Part shown: in pieces, positions 1 to 8,642 of the stretch
How positions within the stretch are numbered: the stretch's first letter is position 1
Layout of the letters: every line of letters begins with the position of its first letter
Assembly: GCF_900103985.1 (NCBI RefSeq)
Contig: NZ_FNIE01000002.1
Span: 1-64,000, forward strand
DNA: 64,000 nt
From: Actinacidiphila guanduensis
GTDB lineage: Bacteria > Actinomycetota > Actinomycetes > Streptomycetales > Streptomycetaceae
Reading direction: 5' to 3'
Program-made: the position numbers and the translations under genes
Notes under the pieces: model-generated
Seen by the model: only the letters and a program-made list of their open reading frames with translations
Databases searched by the model: none
Told to the model about the DNA's origin: nothing

Positions 1-1029
1 GCGTCCTGTGGGTTGGAGCCAGGTGGTGTTGAGGGTGCGGGCTGCTTGGTAGAGGGGTGTTTGCTGTCCGTCGGTGGTGATGAGGGCTTGGGTGTAGCCC
101 TCGCCTCGGGCGGGGTCGGGGGTCCAGTAGGTGAAGTACTGGATGCCTTTGCAGCCGTAGGCGAGGGAGGTGTTGATCTGCCAGGCGAGTTGTGACGCGG
201 TGGGGACGGCGTGGCCGTTGAAGCCGGTGGACTGGATGTAGGTCCAGGCGGGGATGCGGGCTGTGAGGGCGGCTTCGCGGATGATGGCCCAGGTGTCGAA
301 GTAGGCGGTGTCGATGCTGCCGTCGGCCAGGATCGGGTACCGGTCGAACGAGATCAACGACGGACGCACCGCATTCACGAACCGCTGCACGAAGTCCGCG
401 TACGCGCTGCCGTTCCCCCGGTTGATGTTCACGTACGGCAGCAGGCCGGGGGCGAGGCCGCGCAGGATCGCGGCGAGCGCCCCCACGGTCGGGAAGCGGG
501 TGGCGGGCGGCTCGTCGTAGAGGCTGAAGCCGGCGAACGAGGGGTGGGCGGTGTAGGCGTCGAGGGCGGCCCGGGTCCAGGCGGTGGCGTCGGCAGTGGT
601 GAGCGAGGACGGCACCGAGCGGTCGTCGGTCACCGTCAGGTAGTGCGCCATCGCCAGCATCCGCGGGTCGTCGGCGACCAGCACCTTCAGGCCCACCTGG
701 TCGGCGAGGCCGAGGGCGTGGGCGGCGCTGCGGGCGTCGAAGAGGTAGTTGCCGGTGATCACGAAGGTGAAGCCGGCGTCGGCGATCTCCTGGTAGCGGG
801 CGGCAGTGCTCTCGTACGGGGGCGGCGGCCAGAAGACGCCGATCGGGAAGTCGTCCCCGCCGGTCAGCGGCAGGCTCCCGGGCGCGGGCGGGTCCGCCGG
901 GGCGAGCCGGCCGGCGGCGGCCGCGCGGCCGGTCCCCGCGGCGAGCATCCCGGCGCCGAGCCCCGCCCCCAGCAGCAGGGCGCGGCGGTCCACACCGCGG
1001 GACGGGAAGGGGGGCACGGGCTGCGGCAC
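1..1029 (-). CDS. Secreted glycosidase-like TIM-barrel protein (3' end outside window)
   Basis: The gene runs off the left edge, so only the first 343 codons are visible. I place the start at the GTG at 1029, preceded by GAAGGA about 9 nt upstream. The N-terminus has a twin-arginine export signal (RRALLLGAGLGAGMLAAG), so the product is probably folded before export by Tat. The mature part has alternating strands and helices typical of (beta/alpha)8 glycosidases, with segments such as GVFWPPPPY, FSLYDEPPA and ISFDRYPIL; the Glu in YDEPP could be an acid/base residue. It resembles GH42/GH5-type barrels, but the family is not certain. It lies 242 bp downstream of the sugar-permease operon on the same strand, so it may release the sugar the importer takes up. 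Confidence 0.72.
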   Translation of the reverse strand, partial: MPQPVPPFPSRGVDRRALLLGAGLGAGMLAAGTGRAAAAGRLAPADPPAPGSLPLTGGDDFPIGVFWPPPPYESTAARYQEIADAGFTFVITGNYLFDARSAAHALGLADQVGLKVLVADDPRMLAMAHYLTVTDDRSVPSSLTTADATAWTRAALDAYTAHPSFAGFSLYDEPPATRFPTVGALAAILRGLAPGLLPYVNINRGNGSAYADFVQRFVNAVRPSLISFDRYPILADGSIDTAYFDTWAIIREAALTARIPAWTYIQSTGFNGHAVPTASQLAWQINTSLAYGCKGIQYFTYWTPDPARGEGYTQALITTDGQQTPLYQAARTLNTTWLQPTGR

Positions 1030-1271
1030 GATTGCACTTCCTTCGCCGGGGCCGCCGCCGGCGGCCGTGAAGGGCGCGCGCACGAGCCGATTACGGCCGC
1101 GTACGACGCGCCTGCGACAAAGGAATCATCCTGAACTTCGGGCATTCCGGACCTTTCGCCACGCAGGGCCCGCGGTGGCCCGGCGTAAGTAGGACAACCC
1201 GTCGGCTACGGCGGGCGGGTTGCGCCAAGGCGCGGCCGGGGCAGGCGCCTGCCCGGTGCCGCCGGGGCGCC

Positions 1272-2144
1272 CTACTTGATGCCGGTGGTGGCGATGCCCT
1301 GCGTGATCTGCCGCTGGAAGAGCAGGAACACGGCGATCAGCGGCAGGAAGCCGAGCACGGAGGAGGCCATCACCTCGGCGTACTGGATGTTGCTGTTGTT
1401 CACCAGCGAGGCCAGGCCCACCGGGATGGTCTGCATCTTCGTCTGGTTGAGCACCAGCAGCGGCCACAGGAAGGAGTTCCAGGAGGTGATGAAGGTCAGG
1501 ATCGCCACCGTGGAGATCGCCGGGCGGCAGATCGGCATGCACACCGCCGCGTACACCCGCCACCAGCTCGCCCCGTCGATCCGCGCGGCCTCGATCAGCG
1601 GTTGCGGGATGCCGCGGAAGAAGGCGTGGAAGACGAAGACGGACACCGGGGCCGCGACCGAGGGCAGCACCAGTGCCCAGTACGTGCCGAGCAGGTGCAG
1701 CGAGCGGTACTCGATGAACTGCGGCAGCACCAGCGCCTCGCTGGGCAGCATCAGCCCGGCCATCACCAGCGCGATCACCGCGCCGCGGCCGCGGAACCGC
1801 AGGAAGGCGAGCGCGAAGCCGGCCATCGAGCAGAAGGCCACGGTGAACAGCACCGCGAGCACCGAGATCACCAGGCTGTTGAGGTACCACGAGCCGATCG
1901 GGTAGGTGTCCCACGCGTAGGAGTAGGCGTGCAGCGACCAGCCGCCCGCGAAGAGCGAGGTGGGGTGCTGGGTGATCGAGCCGTCGTTGCGCAGCGAGGT
2001 GGTCAGCGCCCAGACGAAGGGCACCAGCCAGATCAGGGCGAACAGTGTCAGGCACGTGCCGCACAGCCGGTTGAAGAGCCGTCCGCCGTCGACCGCGGAC
2101 GCGCCCGTGCGGGCGGCCGGCCGCGGCTGGGTGATGGTGCTCAA
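1272..2144 (-). CDS. Carbohydrate ABC transporter permease, MalG/CUT1 type
   Basis: A 290-residue inner-membrane permease, one half of the channel of a sugar importer. It shows about six hydrophobic helices and the EAA loop (EAARIDGASWWRVYAAVCMPICRP) that contacts the ATPase. The reading frame is open far upstream, but the only well-placed start is the TTG at 2144, preceded by GGGGAGG with 5 nt spacing; translation from it gives LSTITQPRPAARTG and then the first helix. It follows the MalF-type permease by 53 bp. No ATPase is encoded nearby, which is usual in Streptomyces, where one MsiK-type ATPase serves many CUT1 importers. Confidence 0.93.
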   Translation of the reverse strand: MSTITQPRPAARTGASAVDGGRLFNRLCGTCLTLFALIWLVPFVWALTTSLRNDGSITQHPTSLFAGGWSLHAYSYAWDTYPIGSWYLNSLVISVLAVLFTVAFCSMAGFALAFLRFRGRGAVIALVMAGLMLPSEALVLPQFIEYRSLHLLGTYWALVLPSVAAPVSVFVFHAFFRGIPQPLIEAARIDGASWWRVYAAVCMPICRPAISTVAILTFITSWNSFLWPLLVLNQTKMQTIPVGLASLVNNSNIQYAEVMASSVLGFLPLIAVFLLFQRQITQGIATTGIK

Positions 2145-2197
2145 GGGGTCCTCCCCTTCCGTGTGTTCGGGTGGCTCTGCCGGCTGTTCATCGGCCC

Positions 2198-3145
2198 TCA
2201 GGCCGCGGCGTGGGACGCGCGGCGGCGGCGCAGCCCGTACCAGGCCGCCGAGATCGCGACGATGACGACGAAGTAGACCATCGTGGCGGCGGCGCCGTAG
2301 CCGCCCCGGTACGAGGTGAAACCGGTGTCGTAGATGTACTCGATGACCGGGCGGGTGGACTGGCTCGGGCCGCCGCCGAGCAGCAGGTAGATCTGGTCGA
2401 AGACCTTCAGCGAGGCGAGGATCTGGAGGATCAGCACCAGGCTGGTGGTGCGGCCGAGCAGCGGCACGGTCAGGTGGCGGATCTGCTGCCAGGGACCGGC
2501 GCCGTCGATCGCCGCGGCCTCGTAGACCTCCGGCGGGATGTCCTGCAGGGCGGCGGTGTAGAGGACGAAGTTGAAACCGAAGGTCCACCACAGGGTCATC
2601 AGCGTCACCGCGGTCCAGCCGCCCGAGGTGCTGCCGATGAAGTCGGGCACCGGCAGGCCGACCGCGCTGAACACCTTGGTCGCCAGGCCCACCTGCGGGG
2701 TGTAGATCCACAGGAAGATCAGCGCGACCACCGAGGACGGCACGACGTAGGGCGCGAAGAACGCCAGCCGGTAGAAGGTGCGGCCGCGGCGCATCCGGCC
2801 GGCCAGGATCGCGGCGGCCAGCGCCAGGACCACCAGCGGCGGGGTGGTGAAGAGCGTGAAGAGCACCGAGTGCCACATCGCCTCCCAGAACAGCGGGTCC
2901 GCGCAGACCTTCGTGTAGTTCGACACGCCCACCCAGCCGCCCAGGCCGGACTTGACGGTGGTGGTGTTGAAGAAGCTCAGCACGATGCCGACCAGCAGCG
3001 GGCCGACCAGGAACACCAGGTAGACCAGGAGGAAGGGGGCGCTGAGCAGCAGGCCGGCCCGCCGCTCCGAGCGGGGCGGGCGTCCCGGGCGGGCGGCCGG
3101 GACGGCGGCGGCCGGGGCCGGTCGCGTCGAGGCGACGGTCGTCAT
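2198..3145 (-). CDS. Sugar ABC transporter permease, MalF/CUT1 type
   Basis: A 315-residue membrane permease that pairs with the downstream MalG-type protein. It has a short Arg/Pro-rich cytoplasmic N-terminus, six predicted transmembrane segments beginning with LLLSAPFLLVYLVFLVGPLL, and an EAA motif (YEAAAIDGAGPWQQIRHLTVP). The ATG at 3145 follows a GGAGG sequence. It begins 11 bp after the stop of the binding-protein gene, so the three genes form one operon with the order binding protein, MalF, MalG. The substrate is not deducible from the permease; the adjacent GH2 gene suggests a beta-linked oligosaccharide or glycoside. Confidence 0.94.
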   Translation of the reverse strand: MTTVASTRPAPAAAVPAARPGRPPRSERRAGLLLSAPFLLVYLVFLVGPLLVGIVLSFFNTTTVKSGLGGWVGVSNYTKVCADPLFWEAMWHSVLFTLFTTPPLVVLALAAAILAGRMRRGRTFYRLAFFAPYVVPSSVVALIFLWIYTPQVGLATKVFSAVGLPVPDFIGSTSGGWTAVTLMTLWWTFGFNFVLYTAALQDIPPEVYEAAAIDGAGPWQQIRHLTVPLLGRTTSLVLILQILASLKVFDQIYLLLGGGPSQSTRPVIEYIYDTGFTSYRGGYGAAATMVYFVVIVAISAAWYGLRRRRASHAAA

Positions 3146-3156
3146 GGGGCTGCCTC

Positions 3157-4497
3157 CTACTTCATCCGGACCGGCGGGCGGGCCGTGGTGTACCGCTTGA
3201 GGTCGCCGCGCATCGCCGAGACCGCGGCCTTCGGGCCGGTCCGCCCGGCGAGGACGTCGATGATCGTGGCGCCCACGGTGTTCTGGAAGTCCGAGCCGGC
3301 GCCGGTGTACCAGGCGACGGGGTCGTAGACCGCGCTGAAGGCGGCCTGCACGTAGTTGCGCTGCGGCGACTGGTCGAGGAACGCCTTGCTGCGCTGGGTC
3401 GGCAGCCAGGCCGGGACGTGGCCGCCGTGCGCCCAGATCGCGCTGTTGTCGAGCAGGCTCCGCACGAACAGCGCAGCATTGCGGGTGCGGCCGGCGGAGC
3501 GGCGCGGGTTGTGCGGGATCACCAGGGCGTGCGAGTCCGCGTACGCCACCGGCTTGGGGCCGAGCAGCGCGGGGAAGGGCACGACGTTGAACCGGAACCC
3601 CTTGACCAGGCGGTACGAGGGGATCTGCCACTCGCCGTCGAAGAGGAAGCCGGCCTTGCCGGTGCTGAACAGGGCGTTGGCGCCCGAGCCGTTGAGGCTG
3701 CTGGGCATCAGGCCGCCGGAGGTGAGGCTGCGCATGAAGGCGAAGGTCTCCTCCATGGCGGCGGCGTCGATCGAGATCTTCGTCCCGGAGTCGGTGACGA
3801 CCGGCCCGGCCAGGCCGGAGTAGATCATGCTGAAGAACCGCCAGGCGGTGGACGGGTCCGCGGTGATCGACATCGCGGCGCCGTACTGGGCGCCGGCGTC
3901 CTTCATCGCCTTGAGCGCGCCGGTGAAGTCCTCGGCCCCGCTCATCGGCTTCAGGTCGTCGCCGGCCGCGTTCAGCAGCCCGGCCTTGCGGGCCAGGTCG
4001 ATGTTGTAGAAGAGCACGAAGGGGTGGGTGTCCAGCGGGACCGCGTACACCGTGCCGTCGACGGTGGCCTTCTTCCACGCGGCCGGGGTGAAGCGGTCCG
4101 GTGTGACACCCATGCCGGTCAGCCCGGTGTCCGCGATCGGCTCCAGCAGGCCGGAGGCGGCGAGCAGCGGCAGCCGCGAGAGGTGCGAGATGCCGACGTC
4201 CGGGGGTGTGCCGCTCGCCGTGGCCAGGGCGAGCTTGGTGTAGTACGGGTTCCCCCAGCCGAGGATGGTCGCCTCCACCGAGGTGCGCGGGTACGCCTTG
4301 CGGAAGGCGTCCTCCATCAGCACCATGTTGGCGCCGTCGCCGCCGGTGAAGAGGTTCCAGAAGATCACGTCGGCGGTGTCCGGCTGGGAGCCGGTGAGGC
4401 CCGAGGCGAGCGGCGAGGAGCAGGCGGCGGCGAGGCCGCCGGACAGGGCGAGTCCGCCCAGCGCCAGGAACCGCCGGCGCGCCAACGCTCCGCTCAT
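3157..4497 (-). CDS. Sugar-binding lipoprotein of ABC importer (extracellular solute-binding family 1)
   Basis: A 446-residue substrate-binding protein that captures the sugar outside the membrane and delivers it to the two permeases. The N-terminus has a twin-arginine motif (ARRRFLALGG), a hydrophobic stretch and a lipobox-like end (LAAACSS), so it is probably a Tat-exported lipoprotein anchored at the Cys. The body shows the alternation of the family-1 fold (VIFWNLFTGGDG, TPPDVGISHLSRLP, FDGEWQIPSY). The ATG at 4497 is preceded by GAGGTGATT; an ATG 23 codons upstream lacks a ribosome site and would spoil the signal peptide. It is first in the operon, and a LacI-type operator lies 64 bp upstream. 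Confidence 0.93.
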   Translation of the reverse strand: MSGALARRRFLALGGLALSGGLAAACSSPLASGLTGSQPDTADVIFWNLFTGGDGANMVLMEDAFRKAYPRTSVEATILGWGNPYYTKLALATASGTPPDVGISHLSRLPLLAASGLLEPIADTGLTGMGVTPDRFTPAAWKKATVDGTVYAVPLDTHPFVLFYNIDLARKAGLLNAAGDDLKPMSGAEDFTGALKAMKDAGAQYGAAMSITADPSTAWRFFSMIYSGLAGPVVTDSGTKISIDAAAMEETFAFMRSLTSGGLMPSSLNGSGANALFSTGKAGFLFDGEWQIPSYRLVKGFRFNVVPFPALLGPKPVAYADSHALVIPHNPRRSAGRTRNAALFVRSLLDNSAIWAHGGHVPAWLPTQRSKAFLDQSPQRNYVQAAFSAVYDPVAWYTGAGSDFQNTVGATIIDVLAGRTGPKAAVSAMRGDLKRYTTARPPVRMK

Positions 4498-4560
4498 AAG
4501 AGCAATCACCTCGTTACGTCGGTGTGAACGGGTTCGATGGCGGGAACCTTGGCACACGAT

Positions 4561-4574
4561 TTGCATCGATGCAA
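4561..4574 (-). promoter_or_regulatory. LacI-type operator for the importer operon
   Basis: A perfect 14-bp palindrome, TTGCATCGATGCAA, lies 64 bp upstream of the binding-protein start. Read on the minus strand its first half (TTGCAT) could serve as a -35 element, with CAAGGT (4551-4546) 17 bp further on as a weak -10, so a bound repressor would block polymerase. The site matches the CG-centred palindromes used by LacI/GalR regulators and nearly matches the site at 6391. The -35/-10 assignment is inference. Confidence 0.75.
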
Positions 4575-4732
4575 TACCTCAGCCCGAAACCGGGGGCTGC
4601 GCCCCCTGGTCCGCCCACCCCCCACTCGGGGTGGCCCCCGCACCTGCCGGCTGCCGCCGCGATGAGCTATGGGGCGGCTTCTCGCCGTAGGGGTTCGCCG
4701 ACGCTGCCGCCTGCAGGGCCCCTCTGGCTGGT

Positions 4733-5157
4733 CGCGCAGTTCCCCGCGCCCCTGAAAAACCTCGCCCTTCGCGCGCAGGGCGAGGACCTCAGGGGCGCTG
4801 GGGGTACCCCCAGGCGAAGCTCTGGGGGAGGGACTGCTCCCCCAGAGGGGGTACCCCCAGAAGAGACCACCGGCCTCAGGACGGCATCGGACCCCCGTGA
4901 GGCAGACGGGAACCCGAAAGGGGCGCGGGGAACTGCGCGCGACGAGCCAGGCACCGGGCGGAGGTCCGGGGACCCTCGGAACCCGGCAGACGGGGCGGGC
5001 TTTTCAGGGGCGCGGGGAACTGCGCGCGCAACCGGCCACCGGGCGGCAGACGGCGACGACACGGGAGCCCAAGCGGCGAGAAGCCGCCCCGTAGCCCAAT
5101 CGCCGCGGCAGGCGGCGACGAAACAGGAACCCCGACGGCGAGAAGCCGCCCCGTAAC
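4733..5157. repeat. Dispersed intergenic repeat cluster, copy 1
   Basis: The 670-bp gap between the importer operon and the LacI gene contains no credible gene. It holds repeat words that recur in five other gaps: GCGCAGTTCCCCGCGCCCC in both orientations, CCCCCAGGCGAAGCTCTGGG, GACGGCATCGGACCCCC and GCGGCGAGAAGCCGCCCCGT. Several are self-complementary and could form hairpins in RNA. I recognise these words as common in Streptomyces intergenic DNA and know no function for them. Confidence 0.7.
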
Positions 5158-5167
5158 GAGGTGGCGG

Positions 5168-6190
5168 CTAGGTCGGGGATCCCGGGCGAGCCCGGAGGGA
5201 GGACGCGCGGACGACCAGCCGGTACGGCGTGGCCTCCTCGCGGGGGGCCACGCCGGCCGCACCCTCCTGCTCCGCGAGAAGCGACAGCGCGCGCTCGGCG
5301 ATCACGTCGAGGTCCGGCGCGATCGAGGTGAGCGGCGGATGCGTGTACGCGGACTCCTGGATGTCGTCGATCCCGACGACGGCGACGTCGTCGGGCACCC
5401 GCACCCCGGACTCGTCCAGCGCGGCCAGCGCCCCCACCGCGAGCGCGTCGTTGAAGGCGAAGATGCCGTCGGGCAGCGGCCCGCTGCCGTCCAGGAGTTC
5501 GCGGACGGCGGCCCGGCCGTGCTCGCGGGTCCAGTCCTCGACCGGCACGACCAGCCAGTTCACCCGCCGGATCTGCGCGGCCGACAGCGCCTGGCGGTAG
5601 CCCTCCGTCCGCTGCCGCCCGTTCTCGCTGCCGTTGCGGCCGAGGGCGACGATGCGGCGGCAGCCCTGCTCGACCAGGTGCCCCACCGCCGTGCGGGCGG
5701 CGGCCACGTTGTCGATGCCGACCCGCGGGAAGCGGTCGCCGACGCTGTGCTCGCCCAGCATGACCAGCGGGAAGTCGGCGGCGCGGGCCGCGTCGTCGTC
5801 GGCCGGCACGGTGAGCGCGCTGAGCAGGACCCCGTCGGCCACGTTGGTGAGCCCGCCGGACAGGATCCGCCGCTCCACCTCGGGGTCGCCGGCCGTGGAC
5901 TCGACCAGCACCGTGATCCCGCGCCGGGCGGCGGCCGAGATCACCGCCTGGGCGAGCTCGGCGAAGTAGGGCTCGGCGAGGAAGGGCACGGCGAGGGCGA
6001 CGAAGCCGGTGCGGCCCGAGCGCAGGCCGCGGGCGAGGTAGTCCATCCGGTAGCCGAGTTCGTCCAGCGAGCGCTGCACCCGCTCCCGGGTCGCCGGGCT
6101 GACGTGCGGATATCCGCTGACGACGTTGGAGACGGTCCGCACGGACACCCCGGCGTGCTCGGCCACGTCCCGCATCCGCACCCTGGCCAC
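5168..6190 (-). CDS. LacI-family transcriptional regulator
   Basis: A 340-residue repressor of the LacI/GalR class. Residues 1-50 are the HTH and hinge (VRMRDVAEHAGVSVRTVSNV, then GYPHVSPATRERVQRSLDELGYR); the rest is the periplasmic-binding-like effector domain ending with GIDDIQESAYTHPPLTSIAPDLD. The GTG at 6190 follows AAAGGAG with 6 nt spacing; the frame is open upstream, but that extension is Arg/Pro/Gly-rich and non-conserved in appearance. It lies between the importer operon and the divergent GH2 gene, both of which have a TTGCATCGNTGCAA site. I infer it represses both until a sugar derived from the transported glycoside is bound. Its own promoter region has T-rich GGGTTTTTCT repeats. 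Confidence 0.95.
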   Translation of the reverse strand: MARVRMRDVAEHAGVSVRTVSNVVSGYPHVSPATRERVQRSLDELGYRMDYLARGLRSGRTGFVALAVPFLAEPYFAELAQAVISAAARRGITVLVESTAGDPEVERRILSGGLTNVADGVLLSALTVPADDDAARAADFPLVMLGEHSVGDRFPRVGIDNVAAARTAVGHLVEQGCRRIVALGRNGSENGRQRTEGYRQALSAAQIRRVNWLVVPVEDWTREHGRAAVRELLDGSGPLPDGIFAFNDALAVGALAALDESGVRVPDDVAVVGIDDIQESAYTHPPLTSIAPDLDVIAERALSLLAEQEGAAGVAPREEATPYRLVVRASSLRARPGSPT

Positions 6191-6390
6191 CGGCGGCTCC
6201 TTTTTTTCTCGGGTTTTTCTCGGGTTTTTCTGGGTTGTCCGTGGGGTTCCATGGGGCTCGCGCCCGGGCCGCGCGCCGCGGCGGCCTCCGGCGCCGCCGG
6301 GTCCCGTCGGCTCCCCGGAGTCTGCCGCACCGCGCGGCCCCGGCCGGCCCGTACGCGCTCCGCGCGCATGCCCGAGCCGCCTGCCCGCCC

Positions 6391-6419
6391 TTGCATCGTT
6401 GCAAAGGATCACTCATGAT
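6391..6419 (+). promoter_or_regulatory. LacI-type operator and overlapping promoter of the GH2 gene
   Basis: TTGCATCGTTGCAA at 6391-6404 is a near-perfect palindrome differing by one base from the operator at 4561. TTGCAT (6391-6396) and CATGAT (6414-6419) are separated by exactly 17 bp and make a plausible -35/-10 pair, so the repressor would overlap the -35 element. The GH2 start lies 67 bp downstream of the -10. Confidence 0.72.
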
Positions 6420-6485
6420 GTCAGGGCTTCGATTATAGGAATGTGTCGGCGCCGGAAAAGTGCCTGCAGGGCAGAAGGAGGGTCC

Positions 6486-8315
6486 GTGAGGGCGAGCGAG
6501 CAGGACGGGACGTATCCGAGGCCGCTGCTGTGCCGGCCCGGCTGGCAGAGCCTGGACGGCGCCTGGGAGTTCGGCTACGACGACGCGGACACCGGCGAGC
6601 GCGACGGCTGGTACGCCCCCGGCGCCGCGGCCGGCTTCGACCGCACCATCACCGTGCCCTTCCCGCCGGAGGCCCCCGCCTCCGGCGTCGGCGAGACCGC
6701 CCCGCACCGGATCGTCTGGTACCGCCGCGGCATCCCGCACGAGGTGCTGGCCGCGGCTCCCGGCACCCGCACGCATGTCCACTTCGGCGCCGTCGACCAC
6801 CGGGCGCGGGTCTGGCTCGACGGCCGGCTGGTCGCCGAACACACCGGCGGGCAGACGCCGTTCACCGCCGACATCACCGACGCGCTGCTCCCCGGCGCCG
6901 AGGAGCACGTCCTGGTCGTGCGCGCCGAGGACGACCCGGAGAGCCTGGTGCAGCCGCGCGGCAAGCAGGACTGGCAGCCGCGGCCGCACGCCGTCTGGTA
7001 CGAGCGGACCACCGGCATCTGGCAGAGCGTGTGGGCCGAGAACGTGCCCGCGCAGCACATCGCCGACCTCGCCTGGACCCCGGACCCGGCACACGGGGTG
7101 CGCGCCGAGATCACCCTCGCCCGCCCACCGGCCGGCCCGGTCGCCGTGGACGTCGTGATCAGCCTCGGCGAGCGGGTGCTCGCCGAGAGCTCCACGGTGC
7201 TGCGCACCGCGCGCGGCCGCTTCGACGTCCCGATTCCCGCGCTGCGCAACGGAATCGACCGCGAGGACCTGCTGTGGCGCCCCGAGCGGCCGACGCTGCT
7301 GGACGCGCGGGTCACGCTCCGTGACCCGGCCGGCACCGATGTCCTCGATACGGTCGGCAGCTACGTCGGAGTGCGCAGCGCCGGTGTCGGCGGCGGCCGC
7401 TTTCTGCTCAACGACCGCCCGTACTTCGTGCGTTCGGTGCTCGACCAGGGCTACCGGCCGCAGACCCTGCTGGCCAACCGCGGCACCGAGGAACTGCGCC
7501 GCGAGGTCGAGCTGATCAAGGCGATGGGCTTCAACGCGGTGCGGGTGCACCAGAAGGCGGAGGACCCTCGCTTCCTGTACTGGGCCGACCGGCTCGGCCT
7601 GCTGGTGTGGGGCGAGACCGCGGCCGCGTACGAATTCGGCGCCGACGCGGTGGAGTTGCTCACCCGCGAGTGGCTGGAGCTGGTGCGGCGCGACCGCAGC
7701 CACCCGTCGATCGTGACCTGGGTGCCGATCAACGAGAGCTGGGGCGCCTCGGACATCCCGGCCGACCCCGCGCAGCGCCATTACTCCATCGCGCTCGCCA
7801 ACCTCACCCGGGCGGTGGACCCGAGCCGCCCGGTGATGTCGAACGAAGGGTGGGAGCACACCGACAGCGACATCCTCGGCGTCCACGACTACAGCGCCGA
7901 CCCCGAGGTGCTCACCCGGCGCTACGGCGACGCCGCCGCTTTCGCCGAGGTGCTTGCGGGCCCCGGCCCGCAGGGCCGCGTGCTGGCGGTCACCGAGCGC
8001 CAGCTGGAGCGGTACGCGGCCGGTGAAGCGCCGCTGATGGTCACGGAGTTCGGCGGACTGTCGCTGCGTGCCGACGCGGGCGACTTCACCTACACGCGGA
8101 CCAGCTCGGACACGCAGTACGCGGCGCTGCTGGGCGACCTCTTCGCCGCTCTGCGGTCGGGGACGGCGGTCGCGGGCTTCTGCTACACGCAGTTCATGGA
8201 CACCGCCCAGGAGACCAACGGGCTCCTCTTCAGCGACGGTTCGCCGAAGCTGCCGATCGCGGTGATCCGCCGGATCGTGACGGGTGAGAAGGAGGAGCCC
8301 GCCGAGGAGGCGTGA
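6486..8315 (+). CDS. Glycoside hydrolase family 2 (beta-galactosidase/beta-glucuronidase type)
   Basis: A 609-residue cytoplasmic retaining glycosidase with no signal peptide. The usual GH2 order is visible: a sugar-binding jelly-roll (about 15-180; WYRRGIPHEV, VWLDGRLVAEHTGGQTPF), an immunoglobulin-like domain (about 180-285) and a TIM barrel (about 295-600). The acid/base Glu is E417 in WVPINESWG and the nucleophile is E521 in MVTEFGG. The GTG start follows AGAAGGAGGG. It is shorter than LacZ and lacks the C-terminal small-chain domain, so beta-glucuronidase-like or plant-glycan activities are as likely as lactose cleavage. Divergent from lacI and sharing its operator, it probably hydrolyses the glycoside brought in by the neighbouring ABC importer. 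Confidence 0.93.
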   Translation: MRASEQDGTYPRPLLCRPGWQSLDGAWEFGYDDADTGERDGWYAPGAAAGFDRTITVPFPPEAPASGVGETAPHRIVWYRRGIPHEVLAAAPGTRTHVHFGAVDHRARVWLDGRLVAEHTGGQTPFTADITDALLPGAEEHVLVVRAEDDPESLVQPRGKQDWQPRPHAVWYERTTGIWQSVWAENVPAQHIADLAWTPDPAHGVRAEITLARPPAGPVAVDVVISLGERVLAESSTVLRTARGRFDVPIPALRNGIDREDLLWRPERPTLLDARVTLRDPAGTDVLDTVGSYVGVRSAGVGGGRFLLNDRPYFVRSVLDQGYRPQTLLANRGTEELRREVELIKAMGFNAVRVHQKAEDPRFLYWADRLGLLVWGETAAAYEFGADAVELLTREWLELVRRDRSHPSIVTWVPINESWGASDIPADPAQRHYSIALANLTRAVDPSRPVMSNEGWEHTDSDILGVHDYSADPEVLTRRYGDAAAFAEVLAGPGPQGRVLAVTERQLERYAAGEAPLMVTEFGGLSLRADAGDFTYTRTSSDTQYAALLGDLFAALRSGTAVAGFCYTQFMDTAQETNGLLFSDGSPKLPIAVIRRIVTGEKEEPAEEA

Positions 8316-8642
8316 AGCGGCCTGCTTTCCGGGTGATTTGAGGATCCCTTGAGGTCGTATGACGCATGTGCACCCCGCTTGACCGGCGTTGACCTGGCCC
8401 GGGCCAAGGGAGGCCCGGGCTCCGGGTGTTGGCGACGTGGCTCTGAAGTAGGCTCGCTGTGACGGGGGTTCGGGTTCACGACGTGAAGTAGGGCGATTTC
8501 CTTGATGGTTGGGGTGCGGGGTGTGAAGTCCGTTTCTGGACGCGGGAGTTGGTGGCCGCTGTACGAAGTGGCGCAGCCTGCACGGCCGTTGGTGGCAACA
8601 CCGTGAACCAGCCCTTGTCCGCGGCCTGTTCGACCCGCCGGC
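8316..8642. other. Gene-free gap after the GH2 gene
   Basis: No credible coding sequence is seen in these 327 bp between the convergent GH2 and hydrolase genes. Composition is noticeably less GC-biased than in the genes. The only clear element is the hairpin at 8398-8419. Confidence 0.5.
8398..8419 (+). terminator. Possible hairpin terminator after GH2 gene
   Basis: CCCGGGCC, a 6-nt loop and GGCCCGGG form a perfect 8-bp stem about 80 bp after the GH2 stop. There is no T-run, as is common in Streptomyces, so the role is tentative. Confidence 0.4.
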
